27,797 nt of DNA from contig CAYUPL010000044.1 in assembly GCA_964446655.1 (NCBI GenBank), forward strand, positions 1 through 27,797. Direction: 5' to 3'. The notes under the pieces are model-generated. The model was given only the letters and a program-made list of their open reading frames with translations, was not told where the DNA came from and did not search any database. Positions 8,371-17,400 of this stretch are shown here, piece by piece. Numbering within the stretch: position 1 is the first letter of the stretch; the number at the start of each line of letters is the position of its first letter. Origin of the DNA: Desulfopila_A sp964446655. Its GTDB lineage: Bacteria > Desulfobacterota > Desulfobulbia > Desulfobulbales > Desulfocapsaceae. A program made the translations under genes and the position numbers.

Positions 8371-8455
8371 CTGCACTGCTACATCATCGAATGACAAGGA
8401 ATTTTTCAAGAAAAGCGTGTTCGAAAGACAGAAATTTATGCATCCTTCAGTATAA
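8357..8455 (+). CDS. Possible 32-aa ORF overlapping the traG stop
   Basis: ATG 8357 lies six to seven bases after GGGAGG inside the end of traG. It overlaps the traG stop by 14 nt and runs for 32 codons (begins MAGNSC, ends KFMHPSV). The well-placed SD and overlap suggest translational coupling to traG. The peptide is polar, with no membrane segment or known motif. It may simply be a chance frame. I assign no function. Confidence 0.2.
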   Translation: MAGNSCTATSSNDKEFFKKSVFERQKFMHPSV

Positions 8456-8461
8456 ATCATA

Positions 8462-8662
8462 TCACTCATCATCAGGATGATGAGTGTTGGAGGAAAGGAC
8501 AGACCAACTTGGATCAAATTCCAGATCTTCTTTAAATAACTCATCATGGTCAACTCCATGAAACCCTTTCTTCAGATCAGAGCTTTTCTCTTCACCGAAG
8601 AATGATTTTAACAGAATCAGAAGGGCAACGCCTATGATTATACTGATTGTTCCGATAGTCAT
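8462..8662 (-). CDS. Small single-pass membrane protein (66 aa), unrecognised
   Basis: I chose the internal ATG 8662 because GGAGG (8668-8672) sits five bases upstream. The in-frame ATG at 8674 overlaps that SD. The protein has an N-terminal membrane segment at about residues 5-21 (TISIIIGVALLILLKSFF) and an acidic, His-containing soluble tail (FHGVDHDELFKEDLEFDP). The tail would most likely be cytoplasmic, because positive charges (Lys19, Lys26, KK31-32) follow the segment. I do not recognise the family. It lies downstream of, and on the same strand as, the defence operon. It is separated from it by about 330 bp containing an insertion-sequence-like remnant, so it may not belong to that operon. 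Confidence 0.5.
   Translation of the reverse strand: MTIGTISIIIGVALLILLKSFFGEEKSSDLKKGFHGVDHDELFKEDLEFDPSWSVLSSNTHHPDDE
8463..8486. terminator. Perfect 11-bp-arm hairpin between convergent genes
   Basis: CACTCATCATC (8463-8473) and GATGATGAGTG (8476-8486) are exact reverse complements, separated by AG. The hairpin begins about 90 bp past the traG stop. It also overlaps the last codons of the small - strand gene that meets it head-on. It could end or stabilise transcripts from both sides. No long T-tract follows on either strand, so it is not a textbook intrinsic terminator. Confidence 0.45.
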
Positions 8663-8667
8663 TGATG

Positions 8668-8672
8668 CCTCC
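8668..8672 (-). promoter_or_regulatory. RBS of the 66-aa membrane protein gene
   Basis: GGAGG on the - strand, five bases before ATG 8662. It decides between the two in-frame ATG codons. Confidence 0.55.
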
Positions 8673-8674
8673 AT

Positions 8675-8994
8675 TTCCTTCTTAGTTGGTTAATATGTCT
8701 GTTATGCTTTTATCTTTACCATTCCTCAGGTGTAAGTCAAGAAACTTGAAAATCATTAAAAGCACTATCAAGCTGCGTATTCCATTGATTCCGGCCACCG
8801 ATTCCAGTCGAAGTCGGCCAGCCATTCCACGTGATCCCGGCCACGTTGCAACTTCAAGAGCATCAGATATGTGTATTCTTGTTGGAAATCCGGTGCTATT
8901 TGAACCTGAATGCCGGACGCCAAATCAAATGAAAATGGCTAATGGTTCTGCTGTTATTATGAACTGTCATATTCAAAGTGAAGCCAACACACAA
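8675..8994. other. Intergenic stretch between small membrane gene and metallopeptidase gene
   Basis: Apart from the IS21-like repeat units (8779-8845) I see no gene. A + strand frame crosses here (8686-9126), but it runs through the repeat remnant and into the 3' end of the metallopeptidase gene, lacks family resemblance and has no convincing SD. The composition looks like decayed insertion-sequence or spacer DNA. Confidence 0.5.
8779..8845. repeat. Three degenerate 22-23 bp tandem units, IS21-like terminus remnant
   Basis: Three head-to-tail units start with ATTCC at 8779, 8801 and 8824, and each ends in GGCCA (consensus about ATTCCAnnnGATTCCGGCCAC). Multiple short repeats of this kind are known at the ends of IS21-family elements, where they bind the IstA transposase. 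The ATTCCGGCCA style is familiar from IS21-like ends in environmental proteobacteria. No transposase gene is visible nearby, so this would be an orphan end or a decayed element. It lies exactly between the tra block and the defence block. The IS21 assignment is from memory of the family pattern. Confidence 0.5.
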
Positions 8995-9855
8995 TTACTC
9001 ATATTTCGTATGATACGTAAGCCCAAGAATTGTTTCAACTTGCCCAGCAGCTCTCATTATTTGATAGAGATCAAATTGCTCAATGTTTTCATCTTTATCA
9101 ACATAGCCGGACAGGTAGGTTTCTGATTTTGGTGAAATACCGTTTCGCTTACAAACAAGGTACGCTACTGATTCTGCTTCTAATTCTACTTGTTTCTTGT
9201 CCATTTTGGGGCGTTTTGGAATTCGCAGTTTTTTATCTGGTCCGAGATGCCCAAGGAATAAATGCCCCAACTCATGAGTTAATGTTGTGAACTGAACTGA
9301 GCTCGAATGATTCCGATTTATATTTATTTGATATATCGAAGCATCATCTTGAGATTTGGCACGATGGGCAACTTGGATAGACCCTGCTTTATTGTCTCCT
9401 GCATCAAATGCATTCCACTTGATACTCTTCTTTGCGAGCAATCTTGGAAAAATAGCAAGTTTAAATTCGTCTATATCACCCACTGATAAAAAGGAAGCTA
9501 CATCTTCGGGGAGCTCATCTCCTTCAGTATCCATCACATCATAGACCAATACAACAGGAGCAAATGGCCAAAGAATAAGAAGAGGGCGTGCATCTTTTTT
9601 AGGATATCGGCCAAATCGAAACCGCCAATCATATGCAGAAGCCGCATAACTCAACCCTGGTTTCTGGACTTGCAAAAGCATTGCGTTAAAAGGTGCAAAA
9701 TTACGTAAACGAACTGTAAAATTCAAAAGCTCCTTAAATTCTTTACTTTTAGTATATAGACGAGAATCATTTAAGAGCTGATCAAGAAGCGCTCTAGAGT
9801 CTGCAATATCATCTTCCTGTATCGATGATGTTAGTTGAAATTGTTCGGGATCCAT
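8995..9855 (-). CDS. ArdC-like N-domain fused to ImmA/IrrE zinc metallopeptidase
   Basis: The 286-aa protein has two parts. Residues about 20-110 resemble the ArdC-type N-terminal domain (ssDNA-binding in the antirestriction protein ArdC): FNAMLLQVQKPGLSYAAS, then FGRYPKKDARPLLILWPF. The rest is an ImmA/IrrE-type (M78-like) gluzincin domain with HELGHLFLGH at about residues 193-202 and a downstream VELEAESVAYLVC helix providing the third zinc ligand. Such peptidases cleave repressors (ImmA, IrrE), while ArdC protects incoming plasmid DNA from restriction. It follows the BrxL-type gene on the same strand with a small overlapping ORF in between, so it is probably co-transcribed with the defence operon. 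Its own SD is weak. It may act as antirestriction factor, regulator or proteolytic effector; the sequence does not decide. Confidence 0.82.
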   Translation of the reverse strand: MDPEQFQLTSSIQEDDIADSRALLDQLLNDSRLYTKSKEFKELLNFTVRLRNFAPFNAMLLQVQKPGLSYAASAYDWRFRFGRYPKKDARPLLILWPFAPVVLVYDVMDTEGDELPEDVASFLSVGDIDEFKLAIFPRLLAKKSIKWNAFDAGDNKAGSIQVAHRAKSQDDASIYQININRNHSSSVQFTTLTHELGHLFLGHLGPDKKLRIPKRPKMDKKQVELEAESVAYLVCKRNGISPKSETYLSGYVDKDENIEQFDLYQIMRAAGQVETILGLTYHTKYE

Positions 9856-9938
9856 ATTTTCTCATGACGTAGTAAGGCTGAAAACAGTAATTTCTGCAGA
9901 TATCCAAGGAGATCTAATGGATCTTCATCGTAGCTCAT
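9831..9938 (-). CDS. 35-codon ORF coupled to the metallopeptidase gene
   Basis: ATG 9938 has GGAG (9946-9949) seven bases upstream. The frame runs 35 codons and ends inside the start of the metallopeptidase gene (overlap about 25 nt). The peptide begins MSYDEDPLDLLGYLQ and contains an amphipathic leucine-rich helix (LLGYLQKLLFSALL). The better SD here than at the downstream ATG 9855 suggests a coupled leader or a genuine small protein partner. I recognise no family. It occupies the only sizeable gap (9856-9992) between the BrxL-type gene and the metallopeptidase gene. Confidence 0.4.
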   Translation of the reverse strand: MSYDEDPLDLLGYLQKLLFSALLRHEKIWIPNNFN

Positions 9939-9992
9939 AATAGCGCTCCAAAATTGAAATTGAGTGTATTTTGAGCCAGGGAGTGCGCATAT

Positions 9993-11975
9993 CTATCCTG
10001 TTTTTGTATATGTGATGGTTGTTGCTTTGCACTCTCGCTTCGTCTGATCAACAAAACCAAGGTTGAATCTTCCCTCGGGTTTTTTAAAGATATCCAACCC
10101 TCGTCCTAAAGTTATAGTCCAGCCGGTATCTGTTCGAACAGATCGGTCGTGCTGATTTCTGTCAAAATCAAATGTGAGTTCAACTCGCTCCTGTTCCAAT
10201 GTATCTTTTAATTCCTGATATTCAGCAGACAGCGTAACCTCTTCTTCGTTTGAATCTGCACCAGCAAGAAGATGAATTTTCAGCTTGCCTTGTGCTGGAG
10301 ATGCACATTCACAAAAATTGAAAAAATTCCTTATCTGATATTGATATCTGAGATAAGGATCTATGATTTTAATTTCCTTTGCTCCCTGCAGATATGGAAG
10401 AAACAATTTCGCATACGATATCCCTTTCTGTCCCTCTCTAATATCGATAACAGTATCAACAGGTTTTCTACTACTGGAAAGAGGGTCAACTTCTATCTCA
10501 TCTTCTTGAATCGGCTCTGGTCTTGTTACCGGGTGTGAATATTGAAATTCATCAGGTAATTCACTTTTTATTGTTACCCACTTGAATTCCTGATCAAGTT
10601 TTGATAGTTCATCTCGGACCTGTTGACGCATTCTAACTGCAGGATTGACGCAATATTCAATAAACTCCTCATTAGAGACATTTAAATCAGGAAATAAGAG
10701 TTTTAAGTATCCTTCTGCTAGACGAGCGACAGCCTTATTGTCGCGCATGTCTTCGCATTCCGGAAGGCGTAAACTGTGAGATACGTAGTCAGCAAACTGC
10801 AGATCAACGCGCATTTCATGTAAAATTTCGCTAAAAAAATCACCTTTGAAACCTAAATAAGGCGAGGGGGTGTTTCTTGTGATCCTTGGCATGAACCATC
10901 CCTCAAGAAATCCCTGGATGCGGTCAACAAAAGCTGATTCTTGTAGAGCTGTAGGCAGCTCTTTAAAGATACCATTGGTTTCATAAAGAGGCATTTTATC
11001 AGGACCAATGGTTATATTTCCAAGTAACATAAAACCAGCTTCCGCGGTACCCATATCACCTGTCTGTCGACGATACCGGCCGCTCTCTAAATACATTTTA
11101 AGAGCTGCCATGGCTTCACCCGAAGCATCAGTTTGAATCTTCTGCACCTCATCGACCACAACAACATCGTATCTCGGAATCAGGCCAATCTGTTTCGAAT
11201 TACTGTTAAAGAATAGCGAAGGGGCAGACAATTTTCCACCTGGAATTACAGCTGCGTAACGACTTATATTGTCAAAAACAAAGGATTTACCCGTTCCTTT
11301 TGGCGCCAATTCTGCTAGATTAACTCGAGGTTGAATTAAAGGAATGATTCTGCTCAACAAAATCATTTTTTGGGGGAGCTGAAGTATATCGGGATTAAAC
11401 TGACAACTTGAAATGAGAAGATCGATCCATTCATCTAAATTGAATTGCTTTCTACATTCTTTAAAATAACCTATATCAATACCAGGAGACTGAAAAGGTT
11501 TGAAATCGACCATCCAGATTTGACCTTTCAGAACTTCCTCGCCGTCCGGTGGTACGTATCGCAGGGTGCCTATTCCCCACATACCAGTTTTCAATAGCAT
11601 GGGATTTTCATCTACAATTCCTTGCTGAATTTGGGCCTTACTAACATCAAGAAGTGGAATGCTGAGCTCGTGGGCGTTTTTATCAAGATTTACATTAACC
11701 CTAAAATCATCTAGTATTCTTACTTCTTCTTGTTCTTTTAAGCGGTTCAATATACTATTCTTATCTGCTTTCTGAGGTAAATATTCAGAAACAATTCGAA
11801 CAATTTCAGCCCGACCTTCCTCTGTGATATCACCATCCTCTACAAATTGGCCGATAATCCATTCACCCACATATACCGGTATTGCTCTTGCCCCAAACCC
11901 AGCCTTACCCATGAGCCCCTTGTTTATTACAACCTCTCCGTAATAATCTCTGGCCTTTATCTCAAATGATTTCAT
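9993..11975 (-). CDS. brxL: BrxL-type AAA+ protein with MITD1-like (MIT_C, PLD-like) C-terminus
   Basis: 660 aa. The first ~200 residues match the BrxL style: ARAIPVYVGEWIIGQFVEDG, then VRILDDFRVNVNLDKN, and LKTGMWGIGTLRYVPP. The AAA+ core follows, with Walker A LAPKGTGKSFVFD at about 225 and Walker B YDVVVVDEVQKI at about 268. BrxL is a DNA-engaging AAA+ hexamer in BREX types 1 and 4 that normally ends in a Lon-protease-like domain. Here, after a linker at about 488-510, the last ~145 residues instead read like the MIT_C domain of human MITD1: KEIKIIDPYLRYQYQIRNF, KIHLLAG, HDRSVRTDTGWTITLGRGLD, IFKKPEGRFNLGFVD. That domain has a phospholipase-D-like fold, and in MITD1 it binds membranes. I see no Lon Ser-Lys motif. 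The start has AAGGGA about nine bases upstream, and the gene is spaced 16 bases from pglZ. Confidence 0.87.
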   Translation of the reverse strand: MKSFEIKARDYYGEVVINKGLMGKAGFGARAIPVYVGEWIIGQFVEDGDITEEGRAEIVRIVSEYLPQKADKNSILNRLKEQEEVRILDDFRVNVNLDKNAHELSIPLLDVSKAQIQQGIVDENPMLLKTGMWGIGTLRYVPPDGEEVLKGQIWMVDFKPFQSPGIDIGYFKECRKQFNLDEWIDLLISSCQFNPDILQLPQKMILLSRIIPLIQPRVNLAELAPKGTGKSFVFDNISRYAAVIPGGKLSAPSLFFNSNSKQIGLIPRYDVVVVDEVQKIQTDASGEAMAALKMYLESGRYRRQTGDMGTAEAGFMLLGNITIGPDKMPLYETNGIFKELPTALQESAFVDRIQGFLEGWFMPRITRNTPSPYLGFKGDFFSEILHEMRVDLQFADYVSHSLRLPECEDMRDNKAVARLAEGYLKLLFPDLNVSNEEFIEYCVNPAVRMRQQVRDELSKLDQEFKWVTIKSELPDEFQYSHPVTRPEPIQEDEIEVDPLSSSRKPVDTVIDIREGQKGISYAKLFLPYLQGAKEIKIIDPYLRYQYQIRNFFNFCECASPAQGKLKIHLLAGADSNEEEVTLSAEYQELKDTLEQERVELTFDFDRNQHDRSVRTDTGWTITLGRGLDIFKKPEGRFNLGFVDQTKRECKATTITYTKTG

Positions 11976-11991
11976 ATTGTATTCCCTTAGT

Positions 11992-14424
11992 TTACAAATT
12001 CTTCAGGCTGAATCCACCGGTCATTGCAGATTTAAATGTTGAATTTATTGAAATAAGCAACTCACGTTCTTCTTCACCATATTGGTAGATGAAACGCATC
12101 GACAATTCCGTTTCTTTCGTCGCCGCTTGTTTAAAATAACATTTAATATTGAATAGTTTTTCACTATTAGCGGCAATATTGCTGGTGTGAAATTCTCTTA
12201 TTTCAGACGACTCTGGCTTAACAATTTCTGCCCTCACAATACGCAGATTTTCTGGATTAGGATTTTGTATTGCTACATTTATTTCTACAAGGCGCTGAAT
12301 GTGAAATATTGCTGCACTTGTTGCTGAATCCAACTTAGTATCAACAAATCGCGACAATGGATCTTTCCACTCACTTTTAACAGCTTTAAATACCGCAACT
12401 GGAATTATTACTTCTTCAGGTGTTGCTCCTCCATGAACAAAGCCTGGGGCGCGTTTCTTAATTCCTGCGGTTTTATGTCCTTGTGGAATAAAATAGGTCG
12501 TCTCGGAATCTCCAAATGGCTGCTCGAATTGATATCCAATATCCCATAGATTCTTGGGTATTGTAGAGCTTTCTTGTTTTAATATCGTAGCAAAACGATG
12601 TTTAGGATTATCAAAGAGCTCGTTAACCACAGTAGATTCGAAGCTTCGAAGCTCTGAGTCTAATATCCGGGCTGCACCATGATCAGTCACAATATAGATC
12701 GACACATCATCACTTTTAAATTGCCTCCGTTGGATAAAAGAATGGACAGTCTCTGCGAGTTTCGTGAAACAGTTGAATAACTCGTCGTCATACGTCATCC
12801 CTTTTAGGGCAGGATTACTATGCATTACCTCATCAGAAGGAAGATAGTTCAATACATAAACTACCTCTTCTTCATCGTCCGAAAAATCTATTGATGCCAT
12901 CGCCTGCAAATCAGCCAAGTAATATCCTTTTTTGCCAGGCCAACTTGTTTCTACTCTTTGCTGGACAATTGATTTATAACTCGCCTTATCATTTGAATCC
13001 CAATCTCCGGTTAACAGTAATGACTTACATGTTTCAGTATTAGTTGGAAGAGGTGCAAAGCGGACCCCTTCTTCATGTTTGTGAAAACCATTGATATTCA
13101 TGGCCTTTAGCAGTAAGTCAAAATAGGTCAGGGGCAAACAGTCAATGATGAGTATCAGCGACACTTTGTCCTTTCGAATGCGATTATCCCAAGATGATAA
13201 AATATGAACCAAACTACGTTCACTATCTTGCTGAATTTCAGAAAAATTCTCAATATACCAATCACTAAAAAAGGCAACTGTTTCTTCCAGATCACTATTC
13301 TCCTTACTGCTCTCTGTTAACCAGCGACGGTATGGCACATATTCATTTTTTGTCCAAGTGCACCACTCCGAACTACTCCACACTTCTCCTTTCTTTAGTA
13401 TTTTGGGAATAGTGGGAATCAAATAAGTGTTAAGTTTCATTATGTCACTGGTCGAGATGCCGGGACATGAAGAAAATTTTGTTTTGATACTTTCCAGATG
13501 ACTTGTTTGTACAAAAGAAGAATATTTATTTATTATCTCAAGTAACTTAACGAACTCAACTCTGAGTTTTCCTGAGCAACACTTTATAATTCGGTCGATA
13601 TCTTCTCCATTCTCAGGGTCATTTTTAATATCATTAAAAAAGATTTCCACCTGGTTGGATGCCTCTTCGACAGCGACAACATGTAACTCCAGATCATTAA
13701 GTTTGCCTGGCAGTAGCTGTTGAACTAATGCAATACGGTGTAGAGGTAGTTGGTATTCTAGTAGTTGCTTAGGGTATTGATGGAGGAGTACCCATAGTGA
13801 CATATCATGCCAGAGCGTCTCTGGTTCACTTTTCAGTTGCTCACAGACCTTCGAAACCCATGGCTGGTTTGATTGTTGCGACCATTCAATACATTTGTCT
13901 TCAAAACACCTATTCAATACAGGGTAACGTTCAAACAAGGACTGGCTCTCAGCAGAAGCTATATTCATAATTAAGCTTAAGTCTTCGATAGATATCTGTG
14001 ACTTAGCAAGATAGTCTCCAAGCAATTCCGACAAGATAGCATCTGTAAAGTTATTGAAACGTATTTCCACCAAATTAATATTTAGAAGTTTTTGGTCTAG
14101 AACCTCTTTGTCTGTAAGCCAGTCGGGGATTGAAACATTCCAAGATTCAGCCAATATTAACCTTGGTGTTTTCTCTTTAAATTCAGCTTTGAATTCAATA
14201 GATTCAGCATATGCCTGTAACCAGCTATAATATGCTCTTTTTCTCACCCATATTTTCGTTTCCTTCCCAAGAGCTAGGCTTTCACGTATTTGTCTGGCAG
14301 CAACAGCATAATCCTTATCTTCTTCTACTAAGAGAACATTTTCAGGGATAGTTCCGGAAAAGTCTCCAACTAGGCTTATCTGACTCCTAATATTGTCACT
14401 CACTTTCTGACCCGACCTTTTCAC
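11992..14424 (-). CDS. pglZ: BREX alkaline-phosphatase-superfamily protein PglZ
   Basis: PglZ is a core BREX protein with an alkaline-phosphatase-like fold, required for defence and for host methylation in several BREX types. In this 810-aa protein the N-terminal half is helical and divergent. The PglZ domain follows, with the metal/nucleophile strand LILIIDCLPLTYFD at about residues 420-435, IYIVTDHGAARIL at about 575-590, and the signature GHKTAGI...APGFVHGGATPEEVIIPV at about 648-674. The last ~120 residues form a beta-rich tail. It begins with GTG at 14424, whose GTGA overlaps the stop of the upstream BrxC gene. No strong SD is visible, so translation is probably coupled to brxC. Confidence 0.92.
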   Translation of the reverse strand: MKRSGQKVSDNIRSQISLVGDFSGTIPENVLLVEEDKDYAVAARQIRESLALGKETKIWVRKRAYYSWLQAYAESIEFKAEFKEKTPRLILAESWNVSIPDWLTDKEVLDQKLLNINLVEIRFNNFTDAILSELLGDYLAKSQISIEDLSLIMNIASAESQSLFERYPVLNRCFEDKCIEWSQQSNQPWVSKVCEQLKSEPETLWHDMSLWVLLHQYPKQLLEYQLPLHRIALVQQLLPGKLNDLELHVVAVEEASNQVEIFFNDIKNDPENGEDIDRIIKCCSGKLRVEFVKLLEIINKYSSFVQTSHLESIKTKFSSCPGISTSDIMKLNTYLIPTIPKILKKGEVWSSSEWCTWTKNEYVPYRRWLTESSKENSDLEETVAFFSDWYIENFSEIQQDSERSLVHILSSWDNRIRKDKVSLILIIDCLPLTYFDLLLKAMNINGFHKHEEGVRFAPLPTNTETCKSLLLTGDWDSNDKASYKSIVQQRVETSWPGKKGYYLADLQAMASIDFSDDEEEVVYVLNYLPSDEVMHSNPALKGMTYDDELFNCFTKLAETVHSFIQRRQFKSDDVSIYIVTDHGAARILDSELRSFESTVVNELFDNPKHRFATILKQESSTIPKNLWDIGYQFEQPFGDSETTYFIPQGHKTAGIKKRAPGFVHGGATPEEVIIPVAVFKAVKSEWKDPLSRFVDTKLDSATSAAIFHIQRLVEINVAIQNPNPENLRIVRAEIVKPESSEIREFHTSNIAANSEKLFNIKCYFKQAATKETELSMRFIYQYGEEERELLISINSTFKSAMTGGFSLKNL

Positions 14425-17400
14425 AGATTCTTAAACATATCTTTTAAACTATCAGCCTGAGCGCCTGTAATAACACGGTCTTTTTGGGCTTGCTCAACTG
14501 TTGAAGTCAAAACTTTCTTTAAGGCCTCAAGAGAATCTGGCACCTTAAACGTTCCTTTTTTGGTAAACATATCGTCTTGGCCAATATGTACTTCGTACTC
14601 TTTGCTTTTATTAACGACTAAACAAGTAATACAATCACTGTAATTACCAGAACTATCCAGTCCTCTAATGCTTACTTTTATTGCTGGTTTTTCGGAGAAT
14701 TCGCTATCAAGAACAGTACTCTCAGAAATTTTTTGGCCCGTTGAAGAGCTTCTAGGATCTGATCCATCAAGAGTATAGACAGCAGTGCTAAGACCGTCTG
14801 TTAGTACAATTTCCAGGCTCCCTCCATCCTCAACTTCCCACTTTAAGTCACTGATTTTTTTAAACTTCTCTTTTCCTTTTATTTCTGGTAACGGGATGAT
14901 TATGGCCGCTGCTTCAACCTCTTCCTTGGCTTGTTTCAATTTAGCTATATAATCTGTGGTACGCAGCACCCCCCAATCACTAATGGAATCAAGACCAAAG
15001 GCATTTGGAATGGACTTCATTAGTTTCGTTTTGTAAGGAGCTGATGGGTGCGCAAGTTGTTGAATAAAACTTTGTGCATCAGGCTCAGTATCGTACCTTG
15101 TGGCATCTCTCTGGTTGGGGTTTAGGCCTTCGAACCATTTCTTAACAGCTTTTTCACATTCCACGATATCGCCCTGTACATCAAAAAGCTCACCAATAGC
15201 ACCAGCTACTTTGTTTTGAGCTCTGACCTCCCCCGTTTCCAGCAATTGTATGTCTTTCGTAAAGTTTTCTAATATCTTGGTTATCTTTTCCTTCTCATCA
15301 GTAGCTGTCACCTGATCTTCGCCGTACATTTCTGGAATTATGCCAAAAATAATTACATAGCGATCAACACCGGTTAATTTGTCGAAATTCTTTTTGAAAT
15401 TTTCAACTCTGCCCTGTTCATCCGCCTCATAAACAGTCTTAACTTTGGCGATCTTGGGCAATTCTTTCCACCACAATTTTAAAGCATCACACATTGAGGT
15501 CAGACTACGTTTTTCACCGTGCAGGAGTTTGGTCGCATGTACCGCTGAGGCAATACCCTCTATTAACTCTTCTTGAACTGGGGAAATATCCTTTACTTCA
15601 AAAACCAACTTTGGTGCAGGATTGTTCATAACTTTTTCTAGACCTGCATAATCAGTTATGTGCTCCTCAACCATTTTGGTAGAATCTTTGTAAATCCTCA
15701 GACGCTCACCATAGGCAGAAATGACATGTGAAAGTGAGAGCATAAGTGCTGTTTCTCCTGCACCCCAGGGATCACCTTTTACTTCCTTTAAAAAAGAGCC
15801 AACCTGAAAGGTCTTCCCTGAAGGCAGGTTGTTTAAGCGTTCAATAATTTCTTTTAAAACAGGAAAGGTATCACTGATTTTTGAATCATCTCTCTCACAC
15901 TCAAAGAAAGTGACATTGTCTTCACTTCTAATTTTTCTAAGAGCTCCAGCTTTTCTCAACAGGACTTTTTCAAGATATTTTTTCTCCCCGTGATTATCAG
16001 GGTTGCCATTGTCGATCTGCACAGTTGTCACTGACAATAGCATTGTAACGGCTTCTTTTAGAGCTCTATTCCTTGCATTTTTCCATTTATCATCATGCAC
16101 GAAATTCAAGTCAGGGTGTTTAATCCGGCATCGTTGAGAGAACAGTTCTTCACAAAGATGGTCAGCAGGTTTGTGCGATTGCATCGGCATATCCACAACA
16201 ACCACCCCATCTTTGCCATACCAGCAGGCTGATTCACCACTTACTATCTGATTCAATATAGTTTTTAGCTTTGGCAATAGCCCATCTTCACTATTCTCAA
16301 AAAGGTCGCGAAAGCGAGCTTCTGTCTGAGGGTTAAGTTTTTCTGCTTCACCTGCTTGAAGATAATATCTGCATGCCTTTACTTTTATAAGCGCTTCGGT
16401 AAATGGTTGAGGCTCATGGGGTATGCTGAGAACAATTCGCTTTTCTCCCATACCCGCCAAGGTATCTTTTGCTATCTTAATATCAGTGTCATCTTCACAA
16501 AGGCAGTAAACAGCAATCCCTTCATAACTGGTCCCGCAATTTTTTTCTGCTTCTACCATCTCATCAAATAAGGCTTTCCATAATTCAGGACCAAGATCTT
16601 TTGCCTTTTTAAATACACGAAGTAACCTTTTGTCTTCATTATAGGTGAGGTTATATTGCTTGGCTTCGAGGTAAGTCAGTTCTTTCTTATCACCAGCTTC
16701 TTCTACAAAGGCTCTTACTAAGTCGGCTGGATGTTTTTCAGGATCATCTACATAACGATCAATGAGGTCATAAGGATCTTCTCCACCAACAGCTGCAAGC
16801 TCATAAGTATTTGACTGTTTGCGATAGAAAACTGCCCCCATCTTATCGAGCTTCTTGATCTGTTTATCAAATGTTTTACGTTGAGCGTTTAATCCGTAAT
16901 AACCAAAGAAGATATTATCTGGAGATGTTGGGATGTTACAAAGCTGATAGAGCAGAATAATTTTCAATATGAGAATTCGCGTGTCGTCCTCAGTAGCGAA
17001 CATTTCACCTACAGCCATCTGCCCTTTTTGCAGAGCTAACTCACTGCTGTTATAACCATTTACGAGTTGGCGCTGCCTATCTCTGAGTTCACTATTTTTA
17101 AGATCAAGTTCCTTGCTGAAAAAATCATATAAGCCTGCGACGGTATAGAGATTCAACTTACCCCCATTAACAGTGAGTTCAGCATTCTCTATAAAATTGG
17201 CATATGACCCTTGAGATTTATCAGTATCACCAGTGAAGAACGTAAAGGTACTTCGAGCATCAGAACCAATTTCTGATGAAAGTTTGAGCAGGCAGGCAAG
17301 AGCGATTGGATGCACACCGTAAATATCTTCCAGGACGCGTTCCCGAATACGCTGAGTTTCCTTAATCCATGGAAAAAGCTGTAAAGCTTCACACACTGGA

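Noticed and set aside
8686..9126. 146-codon + strand frame
   Set aside because: It crosses the IS21-like repeat units and the 3' end of the well-supported metallopeptidase gene, and it shows no recognisable domain or good SD.
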